NCBI GenBank assembly: GCA_024277475.1
Contig: JAJRVC010000567.1
Span: forward strand, 1 to 8,144
Reading direction: 5' to 3'
Source of the DNA: Deltaproteobacteria bacterium
GTDB lineage: Bacteria > Desulfobacterota > Desulfobacteria > Desulfobacterales > JAFDCJ01
DNA length: 8,144 nt
Part shown: piece after piece, positions 1 to 6,224 of the stretch
Numbering within the stretch: the stretch's first letter is position 1
Layout of the letters: each line of letters begins with the position of its first letter
Position numbers and translations under genes: made by a program
Notes under the pieces: model-generated
The model's input: only the letters and a program-made list of their open reading frames with translations
Database searches by the model: none
What the model was told of the DNA's origin: nothing

Positions 1-51
1 GAACAACTTTATGCCAAGTACACCGATGTACCTGTAACCGAAAATTCTTGA
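1..51 (+). CDS. C-terminal end of an unidentified gene (partial)
   Basis: Frame 1 is open from the first base and ends at TGA (49-51), giving EQLYAKYTDVPVTENS. The composition looks like an ordinary protein tail, and AT-rich DNA that looks non-coding follows at once. Only 16 residues are visible, so no family can be named and the frame could be open by chance. If real, the gene lies upstream of the importer operon in the same orientation, more than 220 bp away, and is probably a separate transcription unit. I see no clear hairpin terminator after it. Confidence 0.4.
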   Translation, partial: EQLYAKYTDVPVTENS

Positions 52-275
52 GCAGCCCGCCTGAGAGTTTTCCTGAAATCACAAGTTTCTCGTTTCATCC
101 TTATATCGGAATTCCAGTTCTCAAAATATCAACTTGACAAAATATTTGCGATTAGGTAAAGATAGCCAAATTCTTAAATATTATTCATTATTTTAATGGT
201 GCTCTTAACCTTAACATCTGATTATATAATAATTTAATCCATTTTTGAATAATCGCAGGAGAAAAGAGAAATTCT
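52..275. other. AT-rich intergenic leader upstream of the importer operon
   Basis: No coding sequence is visible in these 224 bases. The region becomes increasingly AT-rich towards the importer. It holds a TTGACA hexamer (134-139), a perfect TATAAT (225-230), a GGAATTCC palindrome (108-115), a CTTAAC tandem doublet (204-215) and a loose inverted repeat GATTA/TAATC (220-224 and 235-239) around the TATAAT. The doublet and inverted repeat are possible regulator contact points but are too short to assign. No intrinsic terminator for the left-hand gene is apparent. Confidence 0.5.
134..162 (+). promoter_or_regulatory. candidate sigma-70 promoter for the importer operon
   Basis: A perfect -35 hexamer TTGACA (134-139) is followed by a 17-nt spacer and TAAAGA (157-162) as -10. 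The -35 and spacing are ideal, but the -10 matches consensus at only three of six positions. It lies about 115 bp upstream of the ATPase start, which would leave a leader of roughly 100 nt. The perfect TATAAT at 225-230 is a rival -10 but has no good -35 at 16-18 nt. The choice between them is unresolved. Confidence 0.35.
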
Positions 276-1394
276 ATGAATCATGATGCCCAATCCTCCG
301 CGAAGGGGGCTCCAATTGCCTTGGAGAACCTTTCAAAACACTTCGGAAAAATTGTTGCGGTTGACGATATTTCCCTTAATATTAAAAGTGGAGAATACAT
401 GACCTTTTTAGGGCCTAGTGGATCTGGAAAAACCACCACCCTGATGATGATCGCAGGCTTTTTGATTCCTAGTGCCGGCGATATTAAAGTCGATGATCGT
501 ACGATCACTACCATTCCACCCTATAAACGGGATATAGGAATGGTGTTTCAAAACTATGCGCTTTTCCCCCACATGAGCATCTTTGAAAACATTGCCTTCC
601 CCTTACAAATGAGACATATCCCCAAGGATGAGATCAAAAAACGGGTCGGCTGGGCGCTCGATCTGGTGCAACTCCGCGGGTTTGAGAATCGGCGACCGAA
701 TCAGCTTAGTGGCGGGCAGCAGCAACGGGTTGCCGTGGCCCGCGCTCTGGTCTTTGAACCGCCTGTGCTTCTGCTTGATGAACCCCTGGGGGCATTGGAT
801 GCCAAACTCCGGGAAGGTATGCAGATTGAGCTCAAGCAACTCCACAATAGGATCGGCGCTACAATCCTTTATGTAACGCATGATCAAGAAGAAGCCCTTA
901 CCCTTTCGGACAGAATCGTTGTATTCAATGACGGAAAGATCATGCAGGTGGGCACACCGGACGACCTTTACCGGATGCCGCGAAATCGGTTTGTGGCCGA
1001 CTTCATCGGCAAGACAAATTTTCTTACCGGCAAAGTCTCCTCGACAGATGACAAAATTTGCAGCGTTCAGTTGGAGGATGGGATAGCAATGCACGGGCCC
1101 TTGCGCAACTCCATCGCCACACCCAAGAGCTGGGCCACGTATTCGCTGAGACCGGAAAATATCCTGGTCGGAGATGAAATCACCGACACGCCGAATACGT
1201 ACGAAGCAACTGTCGAAGAGTTCCTTTATCTGGGTGAATTTACCAAATACCATCTGCGAATCGGCAACTCTGTTGAACTGATTGCAAAATCGTCCAATCG
1301 CATGGGAAGGAGTATTTTGTCGCCGGGCAGTAAAATCAAAGTTGGGTGGGACATCAATGAATTGCTGTTGGTGGAAACTGAAGTGCCTGCTTAG
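276..1394 (+). CDS. ABC transporter ATP-binding protein, PotA-like
   Basis: This is the cytoplasmic ATPase that powers the importer encoded by the next three genes. The 372 residues show every hallmark in order: Walker A GPSGSGKT (46-53), Q-loop Q92 in FQNYALFPH, signature LSGGQQQR (144-151), Walker B VLLLDEP (164-170), D-loop GALD (172-175) and H-loop H202 in YVTHDQEEA. The C-terminal ~130 residues, with YSLRPENI, fit the TOBE_2 domain of PotA/FbpC/UgpC-type ATPases. The length is normal for PotA, and all catalytic residues are present. The ATG at 276 is the first good start. An AGGAG (257-261) lies 14 nt upstream, rather far, with a weaker purine stretch AAGAGAA nearer. Family-level function is secure. 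The substrate class (polyamine, betaine, opine or other) is inferred only from similarity to the spermidine/putrescine group. Confidence 0.93.
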   Translation: MNHDAQSSAKGAPIALENLSKHFGKIVAVDDISLNIKSGEYMTFLGPSGSGKTTTLMMIAGFLIPSAGDIKVDDRTITTIPPYKRDIGMVFQNYALFPHMSIFENIAFPLQMRHIPKDEIKKRVGWALDLVQLRGFENRRPNQLSGGQQQRVAVARALVFEPPVLLLDEPLGALDAKLREGMQIELKQLHNRIGATILYVTHDQEEALTLSDRIVVFNDGKIMQVGTPDDLYRMPRNRFVADFIGKTNFLTGKVSSTDDKICSVQLEDGIAMHGPLRNSIATPKSWATYSLRPENILVGDEITDTPNTYEATVEEFLYLGEFTKYHLRIGNSVELIAKSSNRMGRSILSPGSKIKVGWDINELLLVETEVPA

Positions 1395-1418
1395 GCATCT
1401 CCGGGTTCCATTTAAAAA

Positions 1419-1432
1419 CACGCCTTGGCGTG
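1419..1432 (+). other. small hairpin ahead of the binding-protein gene
   Basis: CACGC (1419-1423) and GCGTG (1428-1432) form a 5-bp stem with a CTTG loop in the 58-bp gap between the ATPase and binding-protein genes. Eight A residues (1433-1440) and the Shine-Dalgarno sequence follow. On the + strand no T-run follows, so it is not a terminator for the operon. It could be an RNA processing or stability element, or chance. Confidence 0.3.
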
Positions 1433-1438
1433 AAAAAA

Positions 1439-1446
1439 AAGGAGGA
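1439..1446 (+). promoter_or_regulatory. strong ribosome binding site deciding the binding-protein start
   Basis: AAGGAGGA lies 6 nt before the ATG at 1453 and directly upstream of a signal-peptide sequence. It sets the true start, although the frame is open back to 1282 inside the ATPase gene. The preceding A-run should keep this site unstructured, consistent with high expression of a binding protein. Confidence 0.8.
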
Positions 1447-1452
1447 TTAAGT

Positions 1453-2550
1453 ATGAAAAAACAAAGGAAACTGGTCAGGCTTACGCTGTATCTCGGAATG
1501 ATGCTGGTGTTTGTATTCAGCACGGTAACTGTATATGCTGCAGGACTCACAGCAGAGCAGGTAAAACAGGGACTGGAAAAGTTCAGAGGCAACTCCCTGG
1601 TTGTTGTCTCATGGGGCGGATCGTTTCAGGAAGCCCAGCGAAAGGCCCTTTTTGAGCCTTTCGCCAAAGAATTCGGCATAAAAGTTATCGAGGATAGTCC
1701 TTCGGACCAAGCCAAAATCAAGGCTATGGTCAAGACCAATAGCGTCACTTGGGATGTAGTCGACCTGGGCAGCTACTATCCCGACAACCTCGGTCGGGAA
1801 GGATATCTGGAACCCATCGATTACAGTATCGTAGATAAAACCGATCTCTTGCCGAAATTCGCAGGTGAATATCACGTCGGCACCATCACCTATAGCGACA
1901 TCCTGGCTTACCGCACCGATGTTTTTCCTGAAGGCAAGGCGCCCACAAGCACCGCTGATTTCTGGAATATAAAAAAGTTCCCCGGGCGGCGCTCGATGTA
2001 TGCCCTTCCACTGTCCAACTATACGTTTGCCATGATCGCCCTGGGGTATAAACCCGACGAGGTTTATCCGCTGACAGAAGAAAAGATCGCTCAGATCTAC
2101 AAGAAAATGGATGAAGTTAAGCCGTATGTGACCGTATGGTGGAAGGCAGGCGCGCAGCCGGCCCAACTGCTGGTGGATAAAGAGGTCGTCATGGCCAGCG
2201 CCTGGAATGGAAGAATCGAAAAGGTCATTCGCGAAGGTGCACCTATTAAGATCGTCTGGAATGGAGGGGCTCTTCAGGGAGATTCCTGGGTTATTCCCAA
2301 AGGAGCTCCCAATAAGGAACTGGCTATGTTGTTTATCGCCTGGCAGTCCCTACCGGAGATTAACTGGAGAACCTCCAAATATATCTCCTACGGACCCATC
2401 AACAAGAAATCCTTTCCCAAGGTGGATCCCCTTTATAAGGGTGCCCTGCCGTCGGATTTTGTTGATGTGCAGGTTCCAACCGATTTTTCATGGTGGTCAA
2501 AGTATTACAGTAGAGAACTCGAACGCTGGAACGAGTGGAAGCTGAAATAG
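1453..2550 (+). CDS. periplasmic substrate-binding protein, PotD-like (COG0687-type)
   Basis: This is the periplasmic receptor that captures the importer's substrate and delivers it to the two permeases. The 365-residue product starts with a classic signal peptide: basic MKKQRK, a hydrophobic core (about 10-27) and likely cleavage after VYA (residue 29). No lipobox cysteine is present, so it should be soluble in a Gram-negative periplasm. The mature part begins with LVVVSWGGSFQEAQRKA and includes YSDILAYRTDVFP, both typical of the spermidine/putrescine-type (SBP_bac_8) proteins. Length is normal. Several aromatics (VWWKAG, FSWWSKYY) could line a pocket for a cationic or zwitterionic ligand, but this is inference. 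It follows the ATPase after 58 bp, and a strong hairpin follows it. The reading frame extends upstream, but the Shine-Dalgarno sequence and signal peptide fix the start here. Confidence 0.9.
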   Translation: MKKQRKLVRLTLYLGMMLVFVFSTVTVYAAGLTAEQVKQGLEKFRGNSLVVVSWGGSFQEAQRKALFEPFAKEFGIKVIEDSPSDQAKIKAMVKTNSVTWDVVDLGSYYPDNLGREGYLEPIDYSIVDKTDLLPKFAGEYHVGTITYSDILAYRTDVFPEGKAPTSTADFWNIKKFPGRRSMYALPLSNYTFAMIALGYKPDEVYPLTEEKIAQIYKKMDEVKPYVTVWWKAGAQPAQLLVDKEVVMASAWNGRIEKVIREGAPIKIVWNGGALQGDSWVIPKGAPNKELAMLFIAWQSLPEINWRTSKYISYGPINKKSFPKVDPLYKGALPSDFVDVQVPTDFSWWSKYYSRELERWNEWKLK

Positions 2551-2559
2551 AGTGTATCC

Positions 2560-2593
2560 CCCCTTACCCTGCTCTTTCAGGCAGGGTAAGGGG
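2560..2593 (+). terminator. strong hairpin after the binding-protein gene (attenuating terminator or 3' stabiliser)
   Basis: A perfect 13-bp GC-rich stem pairs 2560-2572 (CCCCTTACCCTGC) with 2581-2593 (GCAGGGTAAGGGG) around an 8-nt loop. A short T5 run (2601-2605) begins 8 nt after the stem, too far and too short for a textbook intrinsic terminator. Lying 10 nt after the stop codon and before the permease genes, it may partly terminate transcription or protect the upstream mRNA from 3' exonucleases. Either effect would give more binding protein than permease, as is common in binding-protein operons. Confidence 0.75.
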
Positions 2594-2636
2594 ATTCAAG
2601 TTTTTGTGTTACAACGTGCTGGATGCGTAAAGAAAA

Positions 2637-3548
2637 ATGACTGAAATGACTCAAGCGCCTTCGATGGTTGGAACAGATCAATCTTCGTTCACAAAACACC
2701 TTGCTAAGCTGGAGCGTCGCGAAAAGCTGATCTATTTTGCTTTTGTAGCCCCACTTTTGGTATTTTTGGCCATTTTTTTTATCTATCCACTACTCAGCTT
2801 TCTACCGACAAGTTTCTATTATGAAGGCGCCTTTTCTTTTGAAAAATATGTTCGCGCCTTTACCAAACCCGTCTATCTGCGCATCCTGCGCACAAGTTTT
2901 GTAATAGCGGGTTCCACCACTCTGATTACATTGATATTAGCCTACCCCGTGGCCTACCTGTTTACCAATAAAACCGGGAAAATAAAGAGCATCATCACCG
3001 TATTTATCATACTTCCTTTTTGGACCAGTATCATCGTACGCATGTATGCCTGGATGTCACTGCTGGGTTACAACGGGATATTTAACCGGCTTTTCATGGA
3101 TGGGGGGATCATTTCAGAACCAATACCCATGATGTTCAACCGTTTCGGGGTGCTGGTGGGTATGGTTCACTTCATGCTGCCCTATATGGTGCTGTCCATA
3201 TATGCTGTGATGAGCGGCATACCCCATGTATATATGCAGGCCGGAGCCAATCTGGGAGCTCCGCCTCTGAAACGTTTCGTTAAAATCTATCTCCCCTTGA
3301 GTATGCCGGGCGTCGGTGCCGGATGTCTGCTGGTTTTTATCCTGGCCCTGGGCTTTTATATTACACCGGCTCTTTTGGGCGGTTTAAAAGATACCATGAT
3401 CGCGCAGATCATCGAGCAGGAAATGAAAGAGACATTTGATTGGCCGTTTGCCGCCGCTCTTTCCACCATCTTGATAATCGTGACCACCACTCTATATGTC
3501 ATTTACAACAAAGTCATGAGCGTTGAACGTATCTATGAGGGCAAATGA
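2637..3548 (+). CDS. ABC transporter permease 1, PotB-like
   Basis: This is one of the two inner-membrane channel subunits. The 303 residues contain about six hydrophobic segments (roughly 31-53, 84-109, 117-140, 170-193, 224-248 and 270-291) after a charged cytoplasmic N-terminus. The EAA loop that docks on the ATPase is recognisable around 201-220 as QAGANLGA, then IYLP, with the conserved glycine. Length and topology match the PotB/PotH group (BPD_transp_1 fold). The start is less certain than in its neighbours: no good Shine-Dalgarno precedes ATG 2637 or the in-frame ATG at 2646, only the A-rich GTAAAGAAAA. This suggests lower translation than the binding protein. A T8 run (2773-2780) encodes part of TM1. 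The stop overlaps the next gene's start by 4 nt, implying translational coupling. Confidence 0.9.
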   Translation: MTEMTQAPSMVGTDQSSFTKHLAKLERREKLIYFAFVAPLLVFLAIFFIYPLLSFLPTSFYYEGAFSFEKYVRAFTKPVYLRILRTSFVIAGSTTLITLILAYPVAYLFTNKTGKIKSIITVFIILPFWTSIIVRMYAWMSLLGYNGIFNRLFMDGGIISEPIPMMFNRFGVLVGMVHFMLPYMVLSIYAVMSGIPHVYMQAGANLGAPPLKRFVKIYLPLSMPGVGAGCLLVFILALGFYITPALLGGLKDTMIAQIIEQEMKETFDWPFAAALSTILIIVTTTLYVIYNKVMSVERIYEGK

Positions 3549-4369
3549 TGATCATGCCGGAGAAAAATCCAGGCGAAAAATCGTCAATCAAAAGCATTAT
3601 TTTTTACACCTACTGCGGGCTTGTCTTGATCTTCATGATCATGCCCAACTTCGTTGTCTTTCCCATCTCATTCAGCAGCGCAACATACTTGGAATTCCCT
3701 CCCAAACAATGGTCTCTGCGCTGGTATTACGATTACTTTAGCCGAGAGGAATGGGTGACGGCGACCCTTCGGAGCTTTGAGGTGGGAATCTGTGTCACCA
3801 TCATCGCGGTCATCCTGGGCAGTCTGGCCGCTTACGGGCTCGTCCGGGGACGTTTTGCAGGCAAGAACTTTATTAATTCGTTGATCATTTCTCCTATGGT
3901 CGCACCCATCCTGGTAACGGCAGTGTCCGTTTTTATACTGTTTACAAAATTCGGTTTGAACGGGACCCTGGCAGGTTTTATTATTGCGCACACCATAGTG
4001 GCAACTCCCTTTGTTGTGATTGTCATGACCGCATCCCTGCGCGGTGTGAACATCGAGCTAGAACAGGCGGCCATGAATCTGGGCGCCAATCGATTTACGA
4101 CCCTCCGGAGAGTCGTTTTCCCCATGGCACTCCCGGGCATGATTTCTTCCGGTCTTTTTGCCTTCCTGATCTCGTTTGACGAACTGATTATCGCTATTTT
4201 TATCAGCAGTCCCCGCATGTCAACTTTACCCAAGATTCTCTGGGAAGGGATCCGGACCGAAATCAATCCAACCATTGCTTCGGTATCCACCCTGCTGGTC
4301 AGCATTAGTGTGATTATCCTGATCAGCGTTGGTTTAGTGCGCCGTTATTTTGAACGGCGAACTCAATAA
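3545..4369 (+). CDS. ABC transporter permease 2, PotC-like
   Basis: This is the second channel subunit, expected to form a heterodimer with permease 1. The 274-residue protein has an N-terminal membrane segment (about 17-42), further hydrophobic segments (about 79-100, 111-134, 140-163, 199-221 and 246-264) and a clear EAA loop ELEQAAMNLGANRF through VVFPMALP (171-197). Length is typical of PotC/PotI. The ATG at 3545 overlaps the previous stop (ATGA), with GAGG at 3537-3540. A second ATG follows at 3548 and a third at 3554, so the exact start may shift by a few codons. It closes the importer operon (order ATPase, binding protein, permease, permease). Its stop lies only 15 bp from the end of a convergent, truncated gene, and no terminator hairpin is visible between them. 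Confidence 0.9.
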   Translation: MMIMPEKNPGEKSSIKSIIFYTYCGLVLIFMIMPNFVVFPISFSSATYLEFPPKQWSLRWYYDYFSREEWVTATLRSFEVGICVTIIAVILGSLAAYGLVRGRFAGKNFINSLIISPMVAPILVTAVSVFILFTKFGLNGTLAGFIIAHTIVATPFVVIVMTASLRGVNIELEQAAMNLGANRFTTLRRVVFPMALPGMISSGLFAFLISFDELIIAIFISSPRMSTLPKILWEGIRTEINPTIASVSTLLVSISVIILISVGLVRRYFERRTQ

Positions 4370-4384
4370 AACCTGCTCCGCAAC

Positions 4385-4624
4385 TCACGTGGTTCGCTCC
4401 TGCCTCCCATACAATTTAAATTCTTCAGGGACCTGTTGCATCACATTCTCAACTAGTCTGGGGGGGGTAATGACACGATTTTTTTTACCAACCCTGGCGC
4501 CATGACGGGAAAATATAATTCTTGCCTTTTCGTTTGCCACCTCTATGCCTACTTCACTAAGTAGTTCAAGAGATCCTGAGTGAATATCCTGCACGGCTTT
4601 TTCGGAAAGGGGTTTGTACATCAT
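4385..4624 (-). pseudogene. N-terminal fragment of an MttB-superfamily (trimethylamine/betaine:corrinoid) methyltransferase
   Basis: The 79-residue product reads like the start of MttB-family proteins: LSEKAVQDIHSGSLELLSEVGIEV (broken here as a helix), then NEKARIIFSRHGARV, VITPPRLVENV and the landmark VPEEFKLYGR. Full-length relatives are about 470-500 residues, form a TIM barrel and move a methyl group from a quaternary or tertiary amine to a corrinoid protein. Here the frame hits TGA just after LYGRQERTT. The next DNA is the 3' end of the convergent permease gene, so the barrel is missing. The start is well formed: GAGAGG (4628-4633) precedes tandem ATG codons at 4624 and 4621. It lies 73 bp after the ferredoxin/FAD gene, in the same direction. 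It contains an A8 and a C8 homopolymer. It is most likely a remnant left by a deletion or rearrangement; a functional small protein is possible but unsupported. Confidence 0.75.
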
Positions 4625-4697
4625 TTACCTCTCAATTTAATTATGTGAAGAAAAAAATGCCGCTGCCAGAGCACTCTCAATGAAACTGCTGCCGGAT

Positions 4698-6224
4698 TTA
4701 AAGTTCATTCAGAAAGGATTCTGACTCGTTACGAATATTTTCGATCTCATGGTTACCATATCCGAGATCCAGTGCTGCCGAAAGACCGGCCACCTTGCCT
4801 TCAATCCAGGATTGTTTTAAACTTTGATTGCCGCTGGCTTCTCCGGCAACGTACATATCGGTATCAACTCTCATATGCGAAGATGTTACCGGCCGACGCG
4901 TAAATTGGTGCGGCGATTCCAGAATATAGTGTCCCCGGCAGGTGCGCTGGAAAACAAGTTCGTTGGCCGGGGTTCGATTACCAGCGATGCAAAGCACATC
5001 ACATGCAATCTTAATTTCCTGCGCAGGTTTGACTCCTGTATTCGTATTTAGGGGCTTAATACGAACCCCTTTGATGTATCGATGACCGAGGGCGGCTTCG
5101 ATGTCGTGCTGAGGGAGTATGGAAATTGCCGCATCCTTTGCTTTCTGAACCGCGATGGATGCAAAAGCCTTCTCGTCCTGCCGATTATCGATGATAGCTG
5201 CCACAGCAACACCGGCATCCATAAGCTGGTGCGACAGCCCATAGCCCCTGTCGTTGTTGGTGACAACCACTGCTGTGTTGCCGGGACGGATAAAATCTCG
5301 GTGCATAAGGCGCTGCAGGCCTCCAGCCAGAAAAATCCCTGGAAGATCGTTGTTTTCAAAAATCATTGGATTTTCGTAACTGCCGGTTGCCATAACGACG
5401 CGTTTCGGCTTAAGTTCCCAGAGTTCGCCTTCACGCACGACTGCCAGGATGTCTTCATCATACCAGGCAAATGCTGTTGCGCCGGTCAGAACGCGGCAGT
5501 TGTCAAGCCGTTTGGCTGCCTCAGCGAACTCCGTGGCGATATCAAATCCATACCTTCGGGTTGGCGAATCCGGCAGTTCATATTCCGCGGTATCATATTG
5601 GATTCTGCCGCCCGGGGCATCTTCCTTTTCAATCAGCCAGACTTGCGCTCCCGCCTGGCTTGCATGCAGTGCAGCCGACAGCCCGGCAATACCGCCACCG
5701 ATAACAGCCACATCAGGACTTGCCGACAGCCTGCGAGGTGCAGTATGATTTTCAATATCCGACAGGGAACCGATGCCGGCCATCCTGCGCAGAAATTTTT
5801 CCCAGATATGATACAGCCATCTGGGTCGAATAAAACGCCGATATTGAAAGCCGGGCCGAAGCAAAAAATCCAGATAGCCGGATAGAGCGGCAACGTCAAA
5901 ATTCAATGACGGCCAGGCATTTTGGGATTCGACCTTCATACTGCGCTGTACGGGTACCGTACAGATACGCACATTTGGAATACCGTCTACCCGCATCAGA
6001 CAATGGGAACAATGACCGGCAAGACAAAACAGACCCCGGGGCCGGTGATACTTGAAGCTACGGCTGAATATCCGCAGACCGGAGGCAAATAAAGCGGCAG
6101 CGATGGTTTCACCCGTGTAGCCGGCAACCGGTTTGCCGTTGAATTGAAACGTGATGGCCTCCCCGCGACTAATCTGGAAATGGGGATGGTCCAGTATTCG
6201 CAAGTCCGTTGTCATCTTTTTCAC
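4698..6224 (-). CDS. FAD-dependent oxidoreductase with N-terminal [2Fe-2S] ferredoxin domain (fused HcnA/HcnB-like; sarcosine oxidase alpha-like N-terminus)
   Basis: This is probably the electron-transferring subunit of a heteromeric amine/amino-acid dehydrogenase. Residues ~15-95 form a Fer2_4 domain. RPRGLFCLAGHCSHC supplies C67, C72 and C75, and VRIC gives C88, a complete [2Fe-2S] quartet that flavin-only sarcosine oxidase alpha subunits lack. A linker leads to a Rossmann FAD motif VIGGGIAGLSAA (174-185) with E199 ending the second strand, then VVMATGSYENP (~280) and a C-terminal MYVAGEASG. At 508 residues it lacks the GcvT-like folate-binding half of ~1000-residue SoxA and the C-terminal BFD domain of HcnB, which is encoded separately two genes upstream. 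The GTG at 6224 overlaps the previous TGA by 4 nt. The AGGAG sits only 2 nt from that GTG but 11 nt from ATG 6215, so the ATG may be the true start. Substrate and electron acceptor are unknown. Confidence 0.88.
   Translation of the reverse strand: MKKMTTDLRILDHPHFQISRGEAITFQFNGKPVAGYTGETIAAALFASGLRIFSRSFKYHRPRGLFCLAGHCSHCLMRVDGIPNVRICTVPVQRSMKVESQNAWPSLNFDVAALSGYLDFLLRPGFQYRRFIRPRWLYHIWEKFLRRMAGIGSLSDIENHTAPRRLSASPDVAVIGGGIAGLSAALHASQAGAQVWLIEKEDAPGGRIQYDTAEYELPDSPTRRYGFDIATEFAEAAKRLDNCRVLTGATAFAWYDEDILAVVREGELWELKPKRVVMATGSYENPMIFENNDLPGIFLAGGLQRLMHRDFIRPGNTAVVVTNNDRGYGLSHQLMDAGVAVAAIIDNRQDEKAFASIAVQKAKDAAISILPQHDIEAALGHRYIKGVRIKPLNTNTGVKPAQEIKIACDVLCIAGNRTPANELVFQRTCRGHYILESPHQFTRRPVTSSHMRVDTDMYVAGEASGNQSLKQSWIEGKVAGLSAALDLGYGNHEIENIRNESESFLNEL

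Noticed and set aside
1282..1452. Upstream extension of the binding-protein frame
   Set aside because: It overlaps the 3' end of the ATPase gene in another frame and would bury the signal peptide; ATG 1453 has a strong ribosome site.
603..1592. 329-codon minus-strand open frame opposite the ATPase gene
   Set aside because: It is an antisense shadow of a clearly conserved ABC ATPase and the binding-protein signal region, with no recognisable family features.
4650..4697. Possible hairpin between the ferredoxin/FAD gene and the mttB fragment
   Set aside because: The similar words (CCGCTGCC and CTGCTGCCGG) are direct, not inverted, repeats and do not form a stem.
5082..5885. 267-codon plus-strand open frame opposite the ferredoxin/FAD gene
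   Set aside because: It is antisense to a gene with clear cofactor motifs, and its translation has no recognisable domain.
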